Assembly (NCBI GenBank): GCA_030950085.1
Contig: JAUZRW010000258.1
Span: 1-37,886, forward strand
Reading direction: 5' to 3'
Source of the DNA: Anaerolineae bacterium
Lineage (GTDB): Bacteria; Chloroflexota; Anaerolineae; Aggregatilineales; Phototrophicaceae
DNA: 37,886 nucleotides
The first letter of the stretch is position 1. The number at the start of each line of letters is the position of its first letter. The position numbers and the translations under genes were made by a program. Below the pieces are notes generated by a model that worked only from the letters and a program-made list of their open reading frames with translations, ran no database searches and was not told where the DNA came from. Of the stretch, positions 15,254 to 23,325 are shown one piece after another.

Positions 15254-16019
15254 ATGAGCCATCATTCATACAACTCAGGAATTAGCACAAGAGACTTACC
15301 TTGATTATCTTAGCACCATCAAATTTCGCTTAATTCAACCACAAACGCCTCTTTTGCCGATTGGATTTGACAGATTCAGTCAGCGTTTGAAGTTGGGGAC
15401 GTTGCTCGAATTGTTCAATGCGGATATCCCTTTTTCTCAGCAAACAACGAAGGACAAATTACAAGAATTATGCTATATCCCCAAAATGTCTACCTATGCC
15501 ACGGCAGCTATCATCAATGAGGCTGTGAGGCGTATAGCACCCGATACTGCTTTTGTGAATATTGGCGTATGGCATGGTTTCACATTTCTTTCGGGACTGA
15601 TTGGCAATGGTGATAAGCACTGTATTGGCATTGATAATTTCTCGGAGTATGGGGGACCAAAAGAGGCTTTCTACAAACGATTCGAGAAATACTCTAGTTC
15701 AAGTCATGATTTCTATGAAATGGATTACATCGACTACTTTGCGACTTTACATGAGACTCCTATTGGCTTCTTCATCTATGATGGCAATCATAGTTATGAA
15801 AATCAGTGCCAAGCCCTCACATTGGCTGAACCCTTTTTTGCTGATGACTGCATTATCATGGTTGATGATACCAATTATGAGGCTGTGCGGCGTGCGAATG
15901 AAGATTTTATTAAACACAGCCCGCATAATTATGAGATACTCTTTGACCAACCGACATACTGCAACCATCATCCGACTTTTTGGAATGGCGTAACCATTAT
16001 TCGTAGGGTTGCAGATTAA
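15254..16019 (+). CDS. Class I SAM-dependent methyltransferase-like protein, probable 5' frameshift
   Basis: The long frame (15258-16019) encodes a protein resembling Methyltransf_24-type enzymes: a nucleotide-binding strand and loop FVNIGVWHGFTFLSGL, GIDNFSEYGG, FFIYDGNHSY and DDCIIMVDDTN. The only start codon in this frame is TTG at 15354, with no ribosome site. AAAGGA followed by ATG (15254) lies upstream in another frame. Removing one C at 15259-15260 joins ATG to the long frame as MSIIHTTQELAQETYLDYL. I therefore infer a 1-nt insertion or assembly error. The whole protein would be about 255 residues. Substrate unknown. Confidence 0.65.
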
Positions 16020-16072
16020 GCAAAATTCAGCGAATCGCAGATTCATGCCATCATAGTAATTTCGCAATTTTC

Positions 16073-16111
16073 GGACGGGACAGGTGTTGTCCGCCGATAA
16101 ATGCAAAATCG
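16073..16111. repeat. 39-nt dispersed repeat, copy A (topA leader)
   Basis: Begins GGACGGGACAGG and ends AATGCAAAATCG. It aligns without gaps to 22087-22125 with about 31 of 39 identical, including TGTCCGCCG and CAAAATCG. The ends GGAC/GTCC can pair. It ends 19 nt before the topA start codon. Confidence 0.6.
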
Positions 16112-16130
16112 TAATTTTAGGAAGAGTCAG

Positions 16131-18059
16131 ATGGCGAAACAATATCTGGTGATTGTCGAATCACCGGGCAAAATCAAGAAACTCAAGCACATTTTGGGCG
16201 CGGATTATGATGTGATTGCCAGCATGGGGCATGTCATGGATTTGCCGCCTAAGTCCTTCGGCATTGACCTTGAACAGATGGATGCTGACTATGTTGTCTT
16301 GAAAAAAGATGTTGCCAAAAAATTGCGAACTGCGGCAAAAAAAGAGTATCGTATCGTCTATCTAGCCTCAGACCCCGATAGAGAAGGCGAGGGAATTAGC
16401 CACCATGTTGCTAATTTGCTCAAGCGTGCCAATCCCAAACTGACTTTGCAACGGGTTACATTTGATGCGATTACCCCTTCTGCGGTACTAGCTGCTTTCA
16501 AAAAGCCGCGTGATTTAGACGAACAATTGGTCGCTGCCCAAGAAGCCCGTCGCCTCTTAGACCGTCTCGTCGGTTTTCCGGCATCGCGTTTTTTATGGCA
16601 ATTTGTCGATGGCAAAGGTTTATCGGCTGGGCGGGTGCAATCAGTCGCCTTGCGCTTAGTTGTCGAGCGCGATGATGCGATTCAGGCATTCGTACCGCAA
16701 GAATATTGGATAATCACAGGGGTATTCAAAGTCGAGAAAGGTGAATTTTCGGCTAAACTCACCCACTGGAAAGGCAAAAAGGCTAACATCAAAACCCGTG
16801 CTGAGGCAAATGTAATACTGGATGCCTTAAAAGATGTAGATTTTCGTATTGGCAGTGTGCAACCCAAACAACGAATCCGTAAAGCCCCGATTCCCTTCAC
16901 AACATCGACATTACAACAAGCCGCGAGTTCTAACCTCAAAATGTCGCCGGATGAAACGATGCGTCATGCCCAAAAGTTGTATGAAGAGGGCTATATTACG
17001 TATATGCGAACCGATAGTCCGGCTGTTTCGCCGGAAGGGGTGCAAATGGCAAAGGCGACGCTTCGCAGTCTTTACGATGAACGCTATATCGGCAAAGTGA
17101 TTTATAAGGCAAAGGGCAATGCACAAGAGGCACATGAGTGTATTCGTCCCACAGATACACAAGTTTCCCCGCGAGCCGTTAAAGCAGCACTAAACGAGAA
17201 AAATAAGCGTGCTGGCGATTTATACGACTTGATTTATCGACGTTTTCTGGCGAGTCAGATGTCTCCTGCTATATATGACGAAGTGCATGTTTCTGTTATC
17301 GGTGGCGAGGTGCTTTTCACTGCGAAAGGCTCACGTTTGGCATTCGATGGGTTTTTGCGGATGTACAATTTCAGCGAAGAAAAAGAGCGCAAATCGAAGA
17401 AACTATCTGATGATGAAGCAGAAAATGACAATACCAATAAGCAATTGCCACCTCTGACAGTAGGTGAATCCGCAGAAGCAATCAAAATTACACCTGAGCA
17501 ACATTTTACTAAACCACCGCTTCACTACTCAGAAGCGTTACTCGTTAAGGCATTAGAAAAACATGGAGTCGGGCGACCTTCTACCTATTCGCAGACTGTC
17601 GCCACCCTCAAAAAACGGCGCTATGTGACTGTGCAAAAACGCCGTCTCATCCCAACAGAGCGTGGCAAAGAAGTCCATCAGGTGCTATCGACCAAGCTAT
17701 CGGGCTTGTTTGAAGTTCCCTTCACCGCAGAGATGGAATCGGCATTGGATGAAATTGCAGCCGGCAAACGCGAAAGCAAAGCCTATCTGAAAACGTTTTG
17801 GTCAAAGGTGAGTCCGCTATTTGGCGAAAAAGTGATTCAAGGTGTCTTAAAGCCGCGTTCAAGCAAAAAAGGCAAATCTACCAAGCCCCGTAAAAGTCGC
17901 AAAACATCGAAAAAAGTATCTGCTGACATACCCATTTCGCCAGAACTCGGCGCATGTCCGACGTGTGGCAAGGCATTGGTCAAGCGCAAGAGCAAACACG
18001 GTGCATTCATCGGCTGTAGTGGCTTCCCGAAATGCCGTTTTACGAAGGCTATTTCGTGA
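16131..18059 (+). CDS. topA: DNA topoisomerase I
   Basis: A 642-residue type IA topoisomerase that relaxes negative supercoils. ATG at 16131 follows AGGA by 8 nt; the 10-residue upstream extension is not conserved-looking. The Toprim domain has IVESPGKIKKL and ASDPDREGEGI. The catalytic tyrosine is Y291 in GYITYMRTDS, and HECIRPTD and HGVGRPSTYS follow. The C-terminal end carries a Lys/Ser-rich linker and one four-cysteine zinc finger (CPTCGKALV, then CSGFPKC); E. coli has three such fingers. It is monocistronic, with a repeat in its leader and another repeat downstream. Confidence 0.96.
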   Translation: MAKQYLVIVESPGKIKKLKHILGADYDVIASMGHVMDLPPKSFGIDLEQMDADYVVLKKDVAKKLRTAAKKEYRIVYLASDPDREGEGISHHVANLLKRANPKLTLQRVTFDAITPSAVLAAFKKPRDLDEQLVAAQEARRLLDRLVGFPASRFLWQFVDGKGLSAGRVQSVALRLVVERDDAIQAFVPQEYWIITGVFKVEKGEFSAKLTHWKGKKANIKTRAEANVILDALKDVDFRIGSVQPKQRIRKAPIPFTTSTLQQAASSNLKMSPDETMRHAQKLYEEGYITYMRTDSPAVSPEGVQMAKATLRSLYDERYIGKVIYKAKGNAQEAHECIRPTDTQVSPRAVKAALNEKNKRAGDLYDLIYRRFLASQMSPAIYDEVHVSVIGGEVLFTAKGSRLAFDGFLRMYNFSEEKERKSKKLSDDEAENDNTNKQLPPLTVGESAEAIKITPEQHFTKPPLHYSEALLVKALEKHGVGRPSTYSQTVATLKKRRYVTVQKRRLIPTERGKEVHQVLSTKLSGLFEVPFTAEMESALDEIAAGKRESKAYLKTFWSKVSPLFGEKVIQGVLKPRSSKKGKSTKPRKSRKTSKKVSADIPISPELGACPTCGKALVKRKSKHGAFIGCSGFPKCRFTKAIS

Positions 18060-18109
18060 CAATGCTTCTGCTTTTTTGGATGTGCTGTGTAATAAAAGCC
18101 AAAAACGAT

Positions 18110-18143
18110 TGAACCGCCAAGACGCAAAAACGCCAAGAAAAAT
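18110..18143. repeat. AACCGCCAAGACGC-type dispersed repeat
   Basis: GAACCGCCAAGACGC, followed by AAAAACGCCAAGAAAAA, matches the start of the composite repeat at about 22003-22030 (GAACCGCCAAAACGCCAAG). It directly precedes the left direct repeat of the HNH cassette. Confidence 0.55.
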
Positions 18144-18173
18144 GGCGTGTTCTCGAATGGCAATAGACGATAA
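18144..18173. repeat. Left 30-nt direct repeat of the HNH cassette
   Basis: GGCGTGTTCTCGAATG, three variable bases, then ATAGACGATAA. It is repeated in the same orientation at 18941-18970 with 27 of 30 identical. Confidence 0.75.
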
Positions 18174-18212
18174 AAAACACAAGGCACGCTGGCGATTGGT
18201 GCGCGGCGCTAA

Positions 18213-18227
18213 AATAACAATGTTATT
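18213..18227. repeat. Small inverted repeat at the 3' end of the HNH gene
   Basis: AATAAC-AAT-GTTATT. It resembles the core of the perfect palindrome at 25221-25240 (GATAACAATTGTTATC). Confidence 0.35.
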
Positions 18228-18630
18228 CCCAAAGGTTAGATTCTATTAAAATGTGGCGGATCTCAACATATTCAATTTCATTCATTTTTAGGATAAGAAC
18301 CGTTACCCGTCCTTCTGGTGTTTTGCCTATAATTGTGCTTGCGTCAATTTCAAAATGGCTATGCCATTCCTGAGCGCGAGGATTGTAGAAGGGAACCAAA
18401 TCGCCTGTTTCAGTATCATAAGAGCCTAAATCGCTACCCTTAGCATTATTGCAATTCGCACATGTCCATGCAAGATTACTCTTTTTATCTGAACCCCCAT
18501 GCTTAATCGAAAGGATATGGTCAACTTGGAAAGGTTGAAAACTAAATATTTCAGGCAATTGACAATATTCACAACGTTCATTGGCACGCTTGCGGATTTC
18601 GCTACGTACTTTGTTTGAAATACGACTCAT
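18223..18630 (-). CDS. HNH endonuclease
   Basis: A 135-residue HNH nuclease of the McrA/5-methylcytosine-specific-like class. The metal and zinc sites are clear: CEYCQ (C20, C23), the catalytic VDHILSIKHGG (D37, H38), N52 in KSNLAWTC, and CANCNNAKG (C57, C60). The C-terminal half holds strands such as HSHFEIDASTIIGKTPEGRV. ATG at 18630 shares a base with the stop of the 89-residue gene (TAATG), so the two are translationally coupled. Such stand-alone HNH pairs are frequent in Chloroflexota and cyanobacteria; whether they are defence nucleases or homing-type elements is not settled. Confidence 0.9.
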   Translation of the reverse strand: MSRISNKVRSEIRKRANERCEYCQLPEIFSFQPFQVDHILSIKHGGSDKKSNLAWTCANCNNAKGSDLGSYDTETGDLVPFYNPRAQEWHSHFEIDASTIIGKTPEGRVTVLILKMNEIEYVEIRHILIESNLWE

Positions 18631-18899
18631 TATTTTTGCTTTAGTGCAACATAAGCTCTCGTTTTAAGTAATGTCATGAGCCGATTAAATGCTAATATCT
18701 CATCCAATTCAGCATTTTCATCAGGCGTTAACGTATCGGCTTTGTTTTTTTCAGTGAGTATATGCAAGCGTTCTTGCTGCTCCTTTGGTGCTTGGAATGC
18801 CAAGATATCAGCAGGGCTTACTTTCTGCGCCAAGTATTCAAGAAATTGATTATACGCGGTAGACGTTTTTATCATGATACCATCTACTTCAATTTTCAT
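18630..18899 (-). CDS. Small protein paired with the HNH endonuclease
   Basis: 89 residues, starting at ATG 18899. Mostly helical by composition: an N-terminal strand (MKIEVDGIMIK), then helices with SPADILAFQAPKEQQERL and LTPDENAELDEILAFNRLM. The C-terminus (LLKTRAYVALKQK) is basic. It has no catalytic motif. The overlapping TAATG with the HNH gene points to a fixed stoichiometry, so an inhibitor, DNA-targeting partner or chaperone of the nuclease is plausible. I do not recognise a named domain with certainty. Confidence 0.75.
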   Translation of the reverse strand: MKIEVDGIMIKTSTAYNQFLEYLAQKVSPADILAFQAPKEQQERLHILTEKNKADTLTPDENAELDEILAFNRLMTLLKTRAYVALKQK

Positions 18900-18940
18900 T
18901 CAATGATACTTGAATTATAGCACAAGAAAACTTATGAACA

Positions 18941-18970
18941 GGCGTGTTCTCGAATGCTGATAGACGATAA
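18941..18970. repeat. Right 30-nt direct repeat of the HNH cassette
   Basis: Second copy of the repeat at 18144-18173, same orientation; GGCGTGTTCTCGAATG and ATAGACGATAA are identical and only three middle bases differ. It lies just upstream of the HNH-pair start and just after the Sua5 gene end. Confidence 0.75.
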
Positions 18971-18982
18971 CAATCATTTTCA

Positions 18983-20041
18983 TCATCCTACCTCCATAAT
19001 ATGACCTTCGGCAGCTCGCATGAGACGGTCATAAAGGGCGAGTCCGAGTCCTGTTTCTTGGGGCGCACGGGCGAGAATAACATCGACTTTGCTATTATCG
19101 AGCGCACGCATCCCAGCAAATAACGCGGCTGCCATGGCTTGCGATGTTTTGCCGATGAGGACAATCTGCACATCCAATTTCGCAAATTCCAGTGCTTCAT
19201 TATCTTGTGCCAATATACCGACCTGTTTGCCCTGTTTAATATCGGTTGCAGCTTCGTGACGCATCGCCTCATAAACTGCTTTTTCTTCGCCTTTGAAAAC
19301 TTTTACTGTTGCATGGGGTGAATAGTGCTTGAGCAATGTGCCGGGTGCCGCGGCGATATCATCTTCTGTGATATGCTGCGGACGAAAGGCGACTGTTGGC
19401 AAATGTTCGCGCAAAGCCTCTAATGTGACTCCGCCGGGGCGTAAGACTGTCGGTATCTCTGAGGTTAAATCAATAATCGTCGATTCGACACCAATTTGTG
19501 TACTACCGCCATCAAGAATGACATCCACATGACCATCTAAATCAGCTAAAACATGATAAGCCGTTGTCGGGCTGGGTCTACTAAAAAGATTGGAACTCGG
19601 CGCGGCAATTGGTACGCCTGCTTTGTGAATCAACCGTTGGGCAATCAAGTGTGCAGGCAAACGTACAGCAACAGTATCGCGTCCGGCAGTGACATTGGCA
19701 GGAATTTCAGGGCGCTTTTTCAGAATGAACGTCAATGCACCGGGCCAGAAAGCATCCGCTAATTTTTGCGTAATTGACGGAATCTCAATGGCGACTGTTT
19801 CTAACTGCGCGACAGTCTCAATATGCACAATCAAGGGGTCATTAGAAGGGCGTTGCTTTGCCTCAAAAATATGGGCAACGGCGGCTTCGCTCAGTGCATT
19901 CGCCCCTAAGCCGTAAACAGTCTCAGTCGGGAAAGCGACTAAGCCGCCATCGACAATCACTTGTCCGGCAAGTGCCATCACCTGTGGGTCGGGGTTTTGA
20001 GGGTCAACTGTGACGCTATATGTTTCAGCTTGATAAGGCAT
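18983..20041 (-). CDS. tsaC: L-threonylcarbamoyladenylate synthase (Sua5 type)
   Basis: A 352-residue Sua5/YrdC protein that makes threonylcarbamoyl-AMP from Thr, bicarbonate and ATP for the t6A37 modification of ANN-decoding tRNAs. The YrdC domain covers about 15-205, with GLVAFPTETVYGLGANA, KQRPSNDPLIVHI, WPGALTFIL, VAVRLPAH and PIAAPSSNLFSRPSPT. The Sua5 C-terminal domain follows a linker containing APGTLLKHYSPH and includes VGILAQDNEAL. ATG 20041 is preferred over the longer frame to 20095, since the family begins near here. The ribosome site is weak. Confidence 0.93.
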   Translation of the reverse strand: MPYQAETYSVTVDPQNPDPQVMALAGQVIVDGGLVAFPTETVYGLGANALSEAAVAHIFEAKQRPSNDPLIVHIETVAQLETVAIEIPSITQKLADAFWPGALTFILKKRPEIPANVTAGRDTVAVRLPAHLIAQRLIHKAGVPIAAPSSNLFSRPSPTTAYHVLADLDGHVDVILDGGSTQIGVESTIIDLTSEIPTVLRPGGVTLEALREHLPTVAFRPQHITEDDIAAAPGTLLKHYSPHATVKVFKGEEKAVYEAMRHEAATDIKQGKQVGILAQDNEALEFAKLDVQIVLIGKTSQAMAAALFAGMRALDNSKVDVILARAPQETGLGLALYDRLMRAAEGHIMEVG

Positions 20042-20284
20042 ATTTTTAGCTTTCTCATTTTTGGGAACACACAAACATTCCACTATAATTTCCACACGAT
20101 TCTATTGTAATCTGAGATTGTGCTATAAAAGCCCCCTAATGATTGAGGTTATATCAAAAATTGCCTCATTCCATATTGGCAAAATCATCACATTCTCTTA
20201 AACTACCCTCATACATTCTTTTGCAATAGAGAATGTTGCTTAGATAGATTTTGTATATTCACACCATTTTGAGGAGACTCAATA

Positions 20285-21880
20285 ATGAACCGAAGAATCT
20301 TTACCTTTTTATTGATAACTGTACTTTTGTTGCTTGTGTCGGCGCTGGTGGTGGCACAAGATGAAACCTTCTCTTTGACTATCATGCACACCAATGATGT
20401 TCAAGCCCATCATGACCCGAATCGTGATGGTGATGGGGGTGCTGCACGTCAAGCAACCGTCGTTGACCAAATCCGTGCCGAAGGTGGCAATTCCTTGTTA
20501 CTGGATGGCGGAGACCGTTTTACAGGGACACTGTATCATGTCCAGTATCTTGGGCAAGATAGTGTCCAAATCATGAATATGATTGGCTATGATGCTATGA
20601 CATTGGGCAATCATGAATTTGATAATGGCGATGAAGTGCTGGCTGCTTTTGTTGATGGTCTGAACTTCCCAGTTGTGACAGCCAATGTTGATTTCAGTGA
20701 ATCACCAGACCTCGCAGGCTTGATAGAACCCTATGTGGTGCTTGATGCGGGCGACGAACAAATCGGCATTATCGGTCTTGTCACCCCAGAATCCGATATT
20801 TTATCCTCACCAGGACCCGAACTCGTATTTGACAATGATTTAATTGCTGTCACACAAGCGGCAGTCGATGAATTGACGGCTATGGGTGTCAACAAAATTA
20901 TCCTTGTGACACATATTGGCTACAATGCTGATATCGAAGTGGCACAGGGCGTTAGTGGTGTTGATGTTGTCGTCGGTGGACATACCAATACTTTCCTCAG
21001 CAATGCTTATGCTGACGCACAGGGCGAATACCCAACCGTGCTTGAAAGTGCTTCTGGTGAACCTGTCCTCGTCGTGCAAGCGTCAACAGAAACCGTTTAT
21101 CTGGGTCGCTTAGATGTTGAATTTGATGCCGATGGTGTTTTAGTTGATTGGGAAGGCGATGCAATTCTGCTGTCACGGTATATCACCCCAGACCCCGAAG
21201 TTTCTGATTTGATAGCAGGGCTGGCTGAACCCATTGAAGAACTTCGCGCCACAGCGATTGGCGACAGTGCTGTCTATCTTGTGGGAAACCGCAGTGTTTG
21301 CCGTGTGGAAGAATGTAATCTTGGCGACTTAATTACCGATGCCATGCGTGCCGATACGGGCGCTGAAATTGCCATTCAAAATGGCGGTGGTATCCGTGCT
21401 GATATTGACGAAGGCGAAGTCACGCTCGGTGAAGTGTTGACTGTATTGCCCTTTGGTAATCTTGTCAGCACACTGGATTTGACCGGTGCCGATGTGATTG
21501 CAGCACTCGAAAATGGTGTTTCACGGATTGCATTGACCGATGATGGTACGATTAGCCGCGATGGGGCTTCAGGTCGCTTCTTACAGGTCAGTGGTATTAG
21601 CTATACTTTTGACCCAACGCAAGAACCCGGCAGTCGGATTGTTGAAGTCTTACTCGAAAATGGAGAACCGATTGACCCCGATGCCATTTACTCGGTTGTG
21701 ACCAATGACTTTATGCGGAATGGTGGCGATGGTTATGCTGTTTTAGCTGAAGATGCCATTGACCCCTATGACTTCGGTAAACCACTTGACCAAATTGTGG
21801 CTGATTACATCGCAGCCAATAGTCCGCTAGAGATAGGCACTGACGGACGTATTACGGCAACAGTGGGTTATGCTGACTAA
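20285..21880 (+). CDS. Secreted 5'-nucleotidase / UshA-family metallophosphatase
   Basis: 531 residues; GAGGAG lies 7 nt before the ATG. A signal peptide covers about 1-25. The N-terminal calcineurin-like phosphoesterase domain has TNDVQAHHDP (D38), LLDGGDRFTG (D74, D77), TLGNHEFDNGD (N109, H110), VTHIGYN and GGHTNTF. The C-terminal substrate-binding domain has AIQNGGGIRADI, LPFGNLVSTLDLTG and TNDFMRNGGDGY. The usual D-x-H of the first motif reads D-V-Q, with His two positions later, a departure from UshA. It hydrolyses extracellular nucleotides or related phosphoesters for phosphate and nucleoside recovery. The hairpin repeat downstream may end transcription. Confidence 0.92.
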   Translation: MNRRIFTFLLITVLLLLVSALVVAQDETFSLTIMHTNDVQAHHDPNRDGDGGAARQATVVDQIRAEGGNSLLLDGGDRFTGTLYHVQYLGQDSVQIMNMIGYDAMTLGNHEFDNGDEVLAAFVDGLNFPVVTANVDFSESPDLAGLIEPYVVLDAGDEQIGIIGLVTPESDILSSPGPELVFDNDLIAVTQAAVDELTAMGVNKIILVTHIGYNADIEVAQGVSGVDVVVGGHTNTFLSNAYADAQGEYPTVLESASGEPVLVVQASTETVYLGRLDVEFDADGVLVDWEGDAILLSRYITPDPEVSDLIAGLAEPIEELRATAIGDSAVYLVGNRSVCRVEECNLGDLITDAMRADTGAEIAIQNGGGIRADIDEGEVTLGEVLTVLPFGNLVSTLDLTGADVIAALENGVSRIALTDDGTISRDGASGRFLQVSGISYTFDPTQEPGSRIVEVLLENGEPIDPDAIYSVVTNDFMRNGGDGYAVLAEDAIDPYDFGKPLDQIVADYIAANSPLEIGTDGRITATVGYAD

Positions 21881-21907
21881 AGGTAATATCTGGTAAAAAT
21901 TAAAAAT

Positions 21908-21939
21908 CGTAGGGGCGAATCCTAGTGATTGTCCCTACG
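21908..21939. repeat. GTAGGGGCG-type repeat with hairpin
   Basis: CGTAGGG (21908-21914) pairs with CCCTACG (21933-21939), and AATC with GATT inside. It starts 28 nt after the nucleotidase stop, a position where it could act as a terminator. Confidence 0.65.
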
Positions 21940-22086
21940 TTCTAAAAACATAGCGAAAATTACTTGTTTAACTTGAGTTTTGGATAAACGTACAAATACG
22001 GAAAATGAACCGCCAAAACGCCAAGAATTTTATACAAAATTCAGTCAATCACAGAGACACTCTTTATCACTATTTGGGGTCACAAC

Positions 22087-22125
22087 GGACGCGATATATG
22101 ATGTCCGCCGCAAAATACAAAATCG
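22087..22125. repeat. 39-nt dispersed repeat, copy B
   Basis: GGACGCGATATATGA, then TGTCCGCCGC and ACAAAATCG; ungapped match to 16073-16111. Its front part (GGACGCGATATAT) also resembles the palindrome at 34206-34225 (GGACGAGATATAT). Confidence 0.6.
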
Positions 22126-22276
22126 CGATTCACCGAAATCTTACTCTGCGCCTCTCTGCGTTACGCATTTTCTAAAAACTTCTCGGACTCCGCATTTTTC
22201 AATATCCATAAACTATTTGCACAAAAGCACTTCACATCTTATAATAAGAACGTATGTTCAAATAGCGAGGTGTATG

Positions 22277-22762
22277 ATGGCAAACAGTAAACGGGCAGAT
22301 GGTTATATTCATCTTTTAGGCGTTAACGGACATGTGATTCAACGGCAATTGGATGGATTAAGCCACGACGATACATTGTTACAACCGGATATGCGCGGCA
22401 ATTGTGCTAATTGGATTCTAGGGCATATCAATGTGAGCCGTAGTTCTTTGATGGAACGTTTAGGGCTTGAGCCGGTGTGGGGCGAGACAGCGGCTGCTAT
22501 CTATGCCCACGATACGCCGCCCATTACAGATGCGACTTGTCCACATTTTCCATTAGAGCAACTCATGGCTGATTTTACGGCAGCAGGTGAACAAATCATC
22601 GCTCGTCTGGAAACTATCAGCGACGAAGAATTAGATGCCGATATCAGTGAAACAAACATATTGGCTGGGTCTGTCTCTTTCACGATTTGGCATGAAGCGT
22701 ATCATGTCGGACAGTTTGAGTATCTGCGACAGTTAACAGGTGTCGATGATAAAGTAATTTAG
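22277..22762 (+). CDS. DinB-superfamily protein
   Basis: A 161-residue four-helix-bundle protein of the DinB/YfiT type. GAGG at 22267-22270 lies 6 nt before ATG 22277 (another ATG at 22274 is too close). Three histidines typical of the metal site are H50 in WILGHINVSR and H139 and H143 in IWHEAYHVGQ. DinB-like proteins are thiol S-transferases or unknown hydrolases. The following FEYLRQLTG is the usual C-terminal helix. It is separate from the ArsR remnant downstream. The upstream in-frame extension lies in repeat DNA and is not used. Confidence 0.85.
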   Translation: MANSKRADGYIHLLGVNGHVIQRQLDGLSHDDTLLQPDMRGNCANWILGHINVSRSSLMERLGLEPVWGETAAAIYAHDTPPITDATCPHFPLEQLMADFTAAGEQIIARLETISDEELDADISETNILAGSVSFTIWHEAYHVGQFEYLRQLTGVDDKVI

Positions 22763-22813
22763 CTTTGTGCCTTGCTCTTGACGGGTAGCGAGTGCATCTC
22801 TATACTAAACCGT

Positions 22814-23154
22814 ATGGTTAATCAAACAGCAGATGCACTCAACCACGTATTTTCAGCATTATCTGACCCCACACGACGGGCGATTATGGCGCGATTAGTT
22901 CAGGGTGAAGCAACTGTCAGCGAACTGGAAGAACCGTTGACATGACACTGCCAGCAATATCGAAGCATTTGAAGATGTTGGAGAAATCTGGCTTACTCAA
23001 TCGTCGTGTCGAAGGGCGTGTTCATCATCTCTCGCTCAATGCGGGACCCATGCAATCAGCCTCAGAATGGCTGGAAACTTATCGCATCTTTTGGCAAGCT
23101 AGTTTTGATGTGTTGGCAAGATTGGTCGAAGATGATGCGGACAGTGAATCGTGA
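22814..23154 (+). pseudogene. ArsR-family regulator with a single-base frameshift
   Basis: The frame from ATG 22814 reads ALNHVFSALSDPTRRAIMARL, then VSELEEPLT, and stops at TGA 22943-22945. The next frame, from ATG 22942, continues MTLPAISKHLKMLEKSGLL, NRRVEGRVHHLSL and WLETYRIFW to 23154. Adding one T at 22937-22939 restores EPFDMTLPAISKHL, the usual ArsR winged-helix sequence. The break lies just before the recognition helix, so the separate pieces could not bind DNA normally. Such regulators are usually followed by an AHSA1/SRPBCC gene, and a remnant of one follows here, which favours real decay over a read error. Confidence 0.8.
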
Positions 23155-23246
23155 CTTCTCTATTTGTTGATGCTCTCACAGTCCAGCGCACATTCAAAGC
23201 ACCACGCCATAAAAATCGCTATTTGGCTGTTTTTCGTCTACAATAA
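23151..23246 (+). pseudogene. 5' remnant of an AHSA1/SRPBCC-domain gene
   Basis: GTG at 23151 overlaps the ArsR stop (GTGA). The frame reads DALTVQRTFKAPR, the standard beginning of AHSA1-type SRPBCC proteins encoded next to ArsR regulators (TVxRxFxAPR). After this it changes into unrelated AT-rich sequence and stops at TAA 23244-23246, leaving 31 residues where about 150 are expected. Confidence 0.65.
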
Positions 23247-23325
23247 AAAACATCTCAACTGTTCTCGCACTTTCCCTGTTTATGCTATGATAAAGAAAAT
23301 CTAACTTGACCATAGAGGACGCTAT

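Larger units (their letters stand above)
21881..22276. other. Repeat-rich intergenic region
   Basis: About 395 nt holding three different dispersed repeats in a row: a GTAGGGGCG hairpin (21908-21939), an AACCGCC-AAAACGCC-AAGAATTTTATAC segment with CACAGAGACACTC (about 22003-22065), the 39-nt repeat (22087-22125), and a CTCTGCG/GTTACGC segment (22143-22178). An open frame passes through it into the DinB gene, but it is repeat DNA, not coding. Confidence 0.6.

Noticed and set aside
17837-18187. Two overlapping 107-116-codon minus-strand frames at the topA end
   Set aside because: Shadows of the topA C-terminal zinc-finger region; they start in repeat DNA and have no ribosome site.
21980-22276. 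N-terminal extension of the DinB protein
   Set aside because: The frame is open but consists of dispersed repeat DNA; the ribosome site and family start are at 22277.
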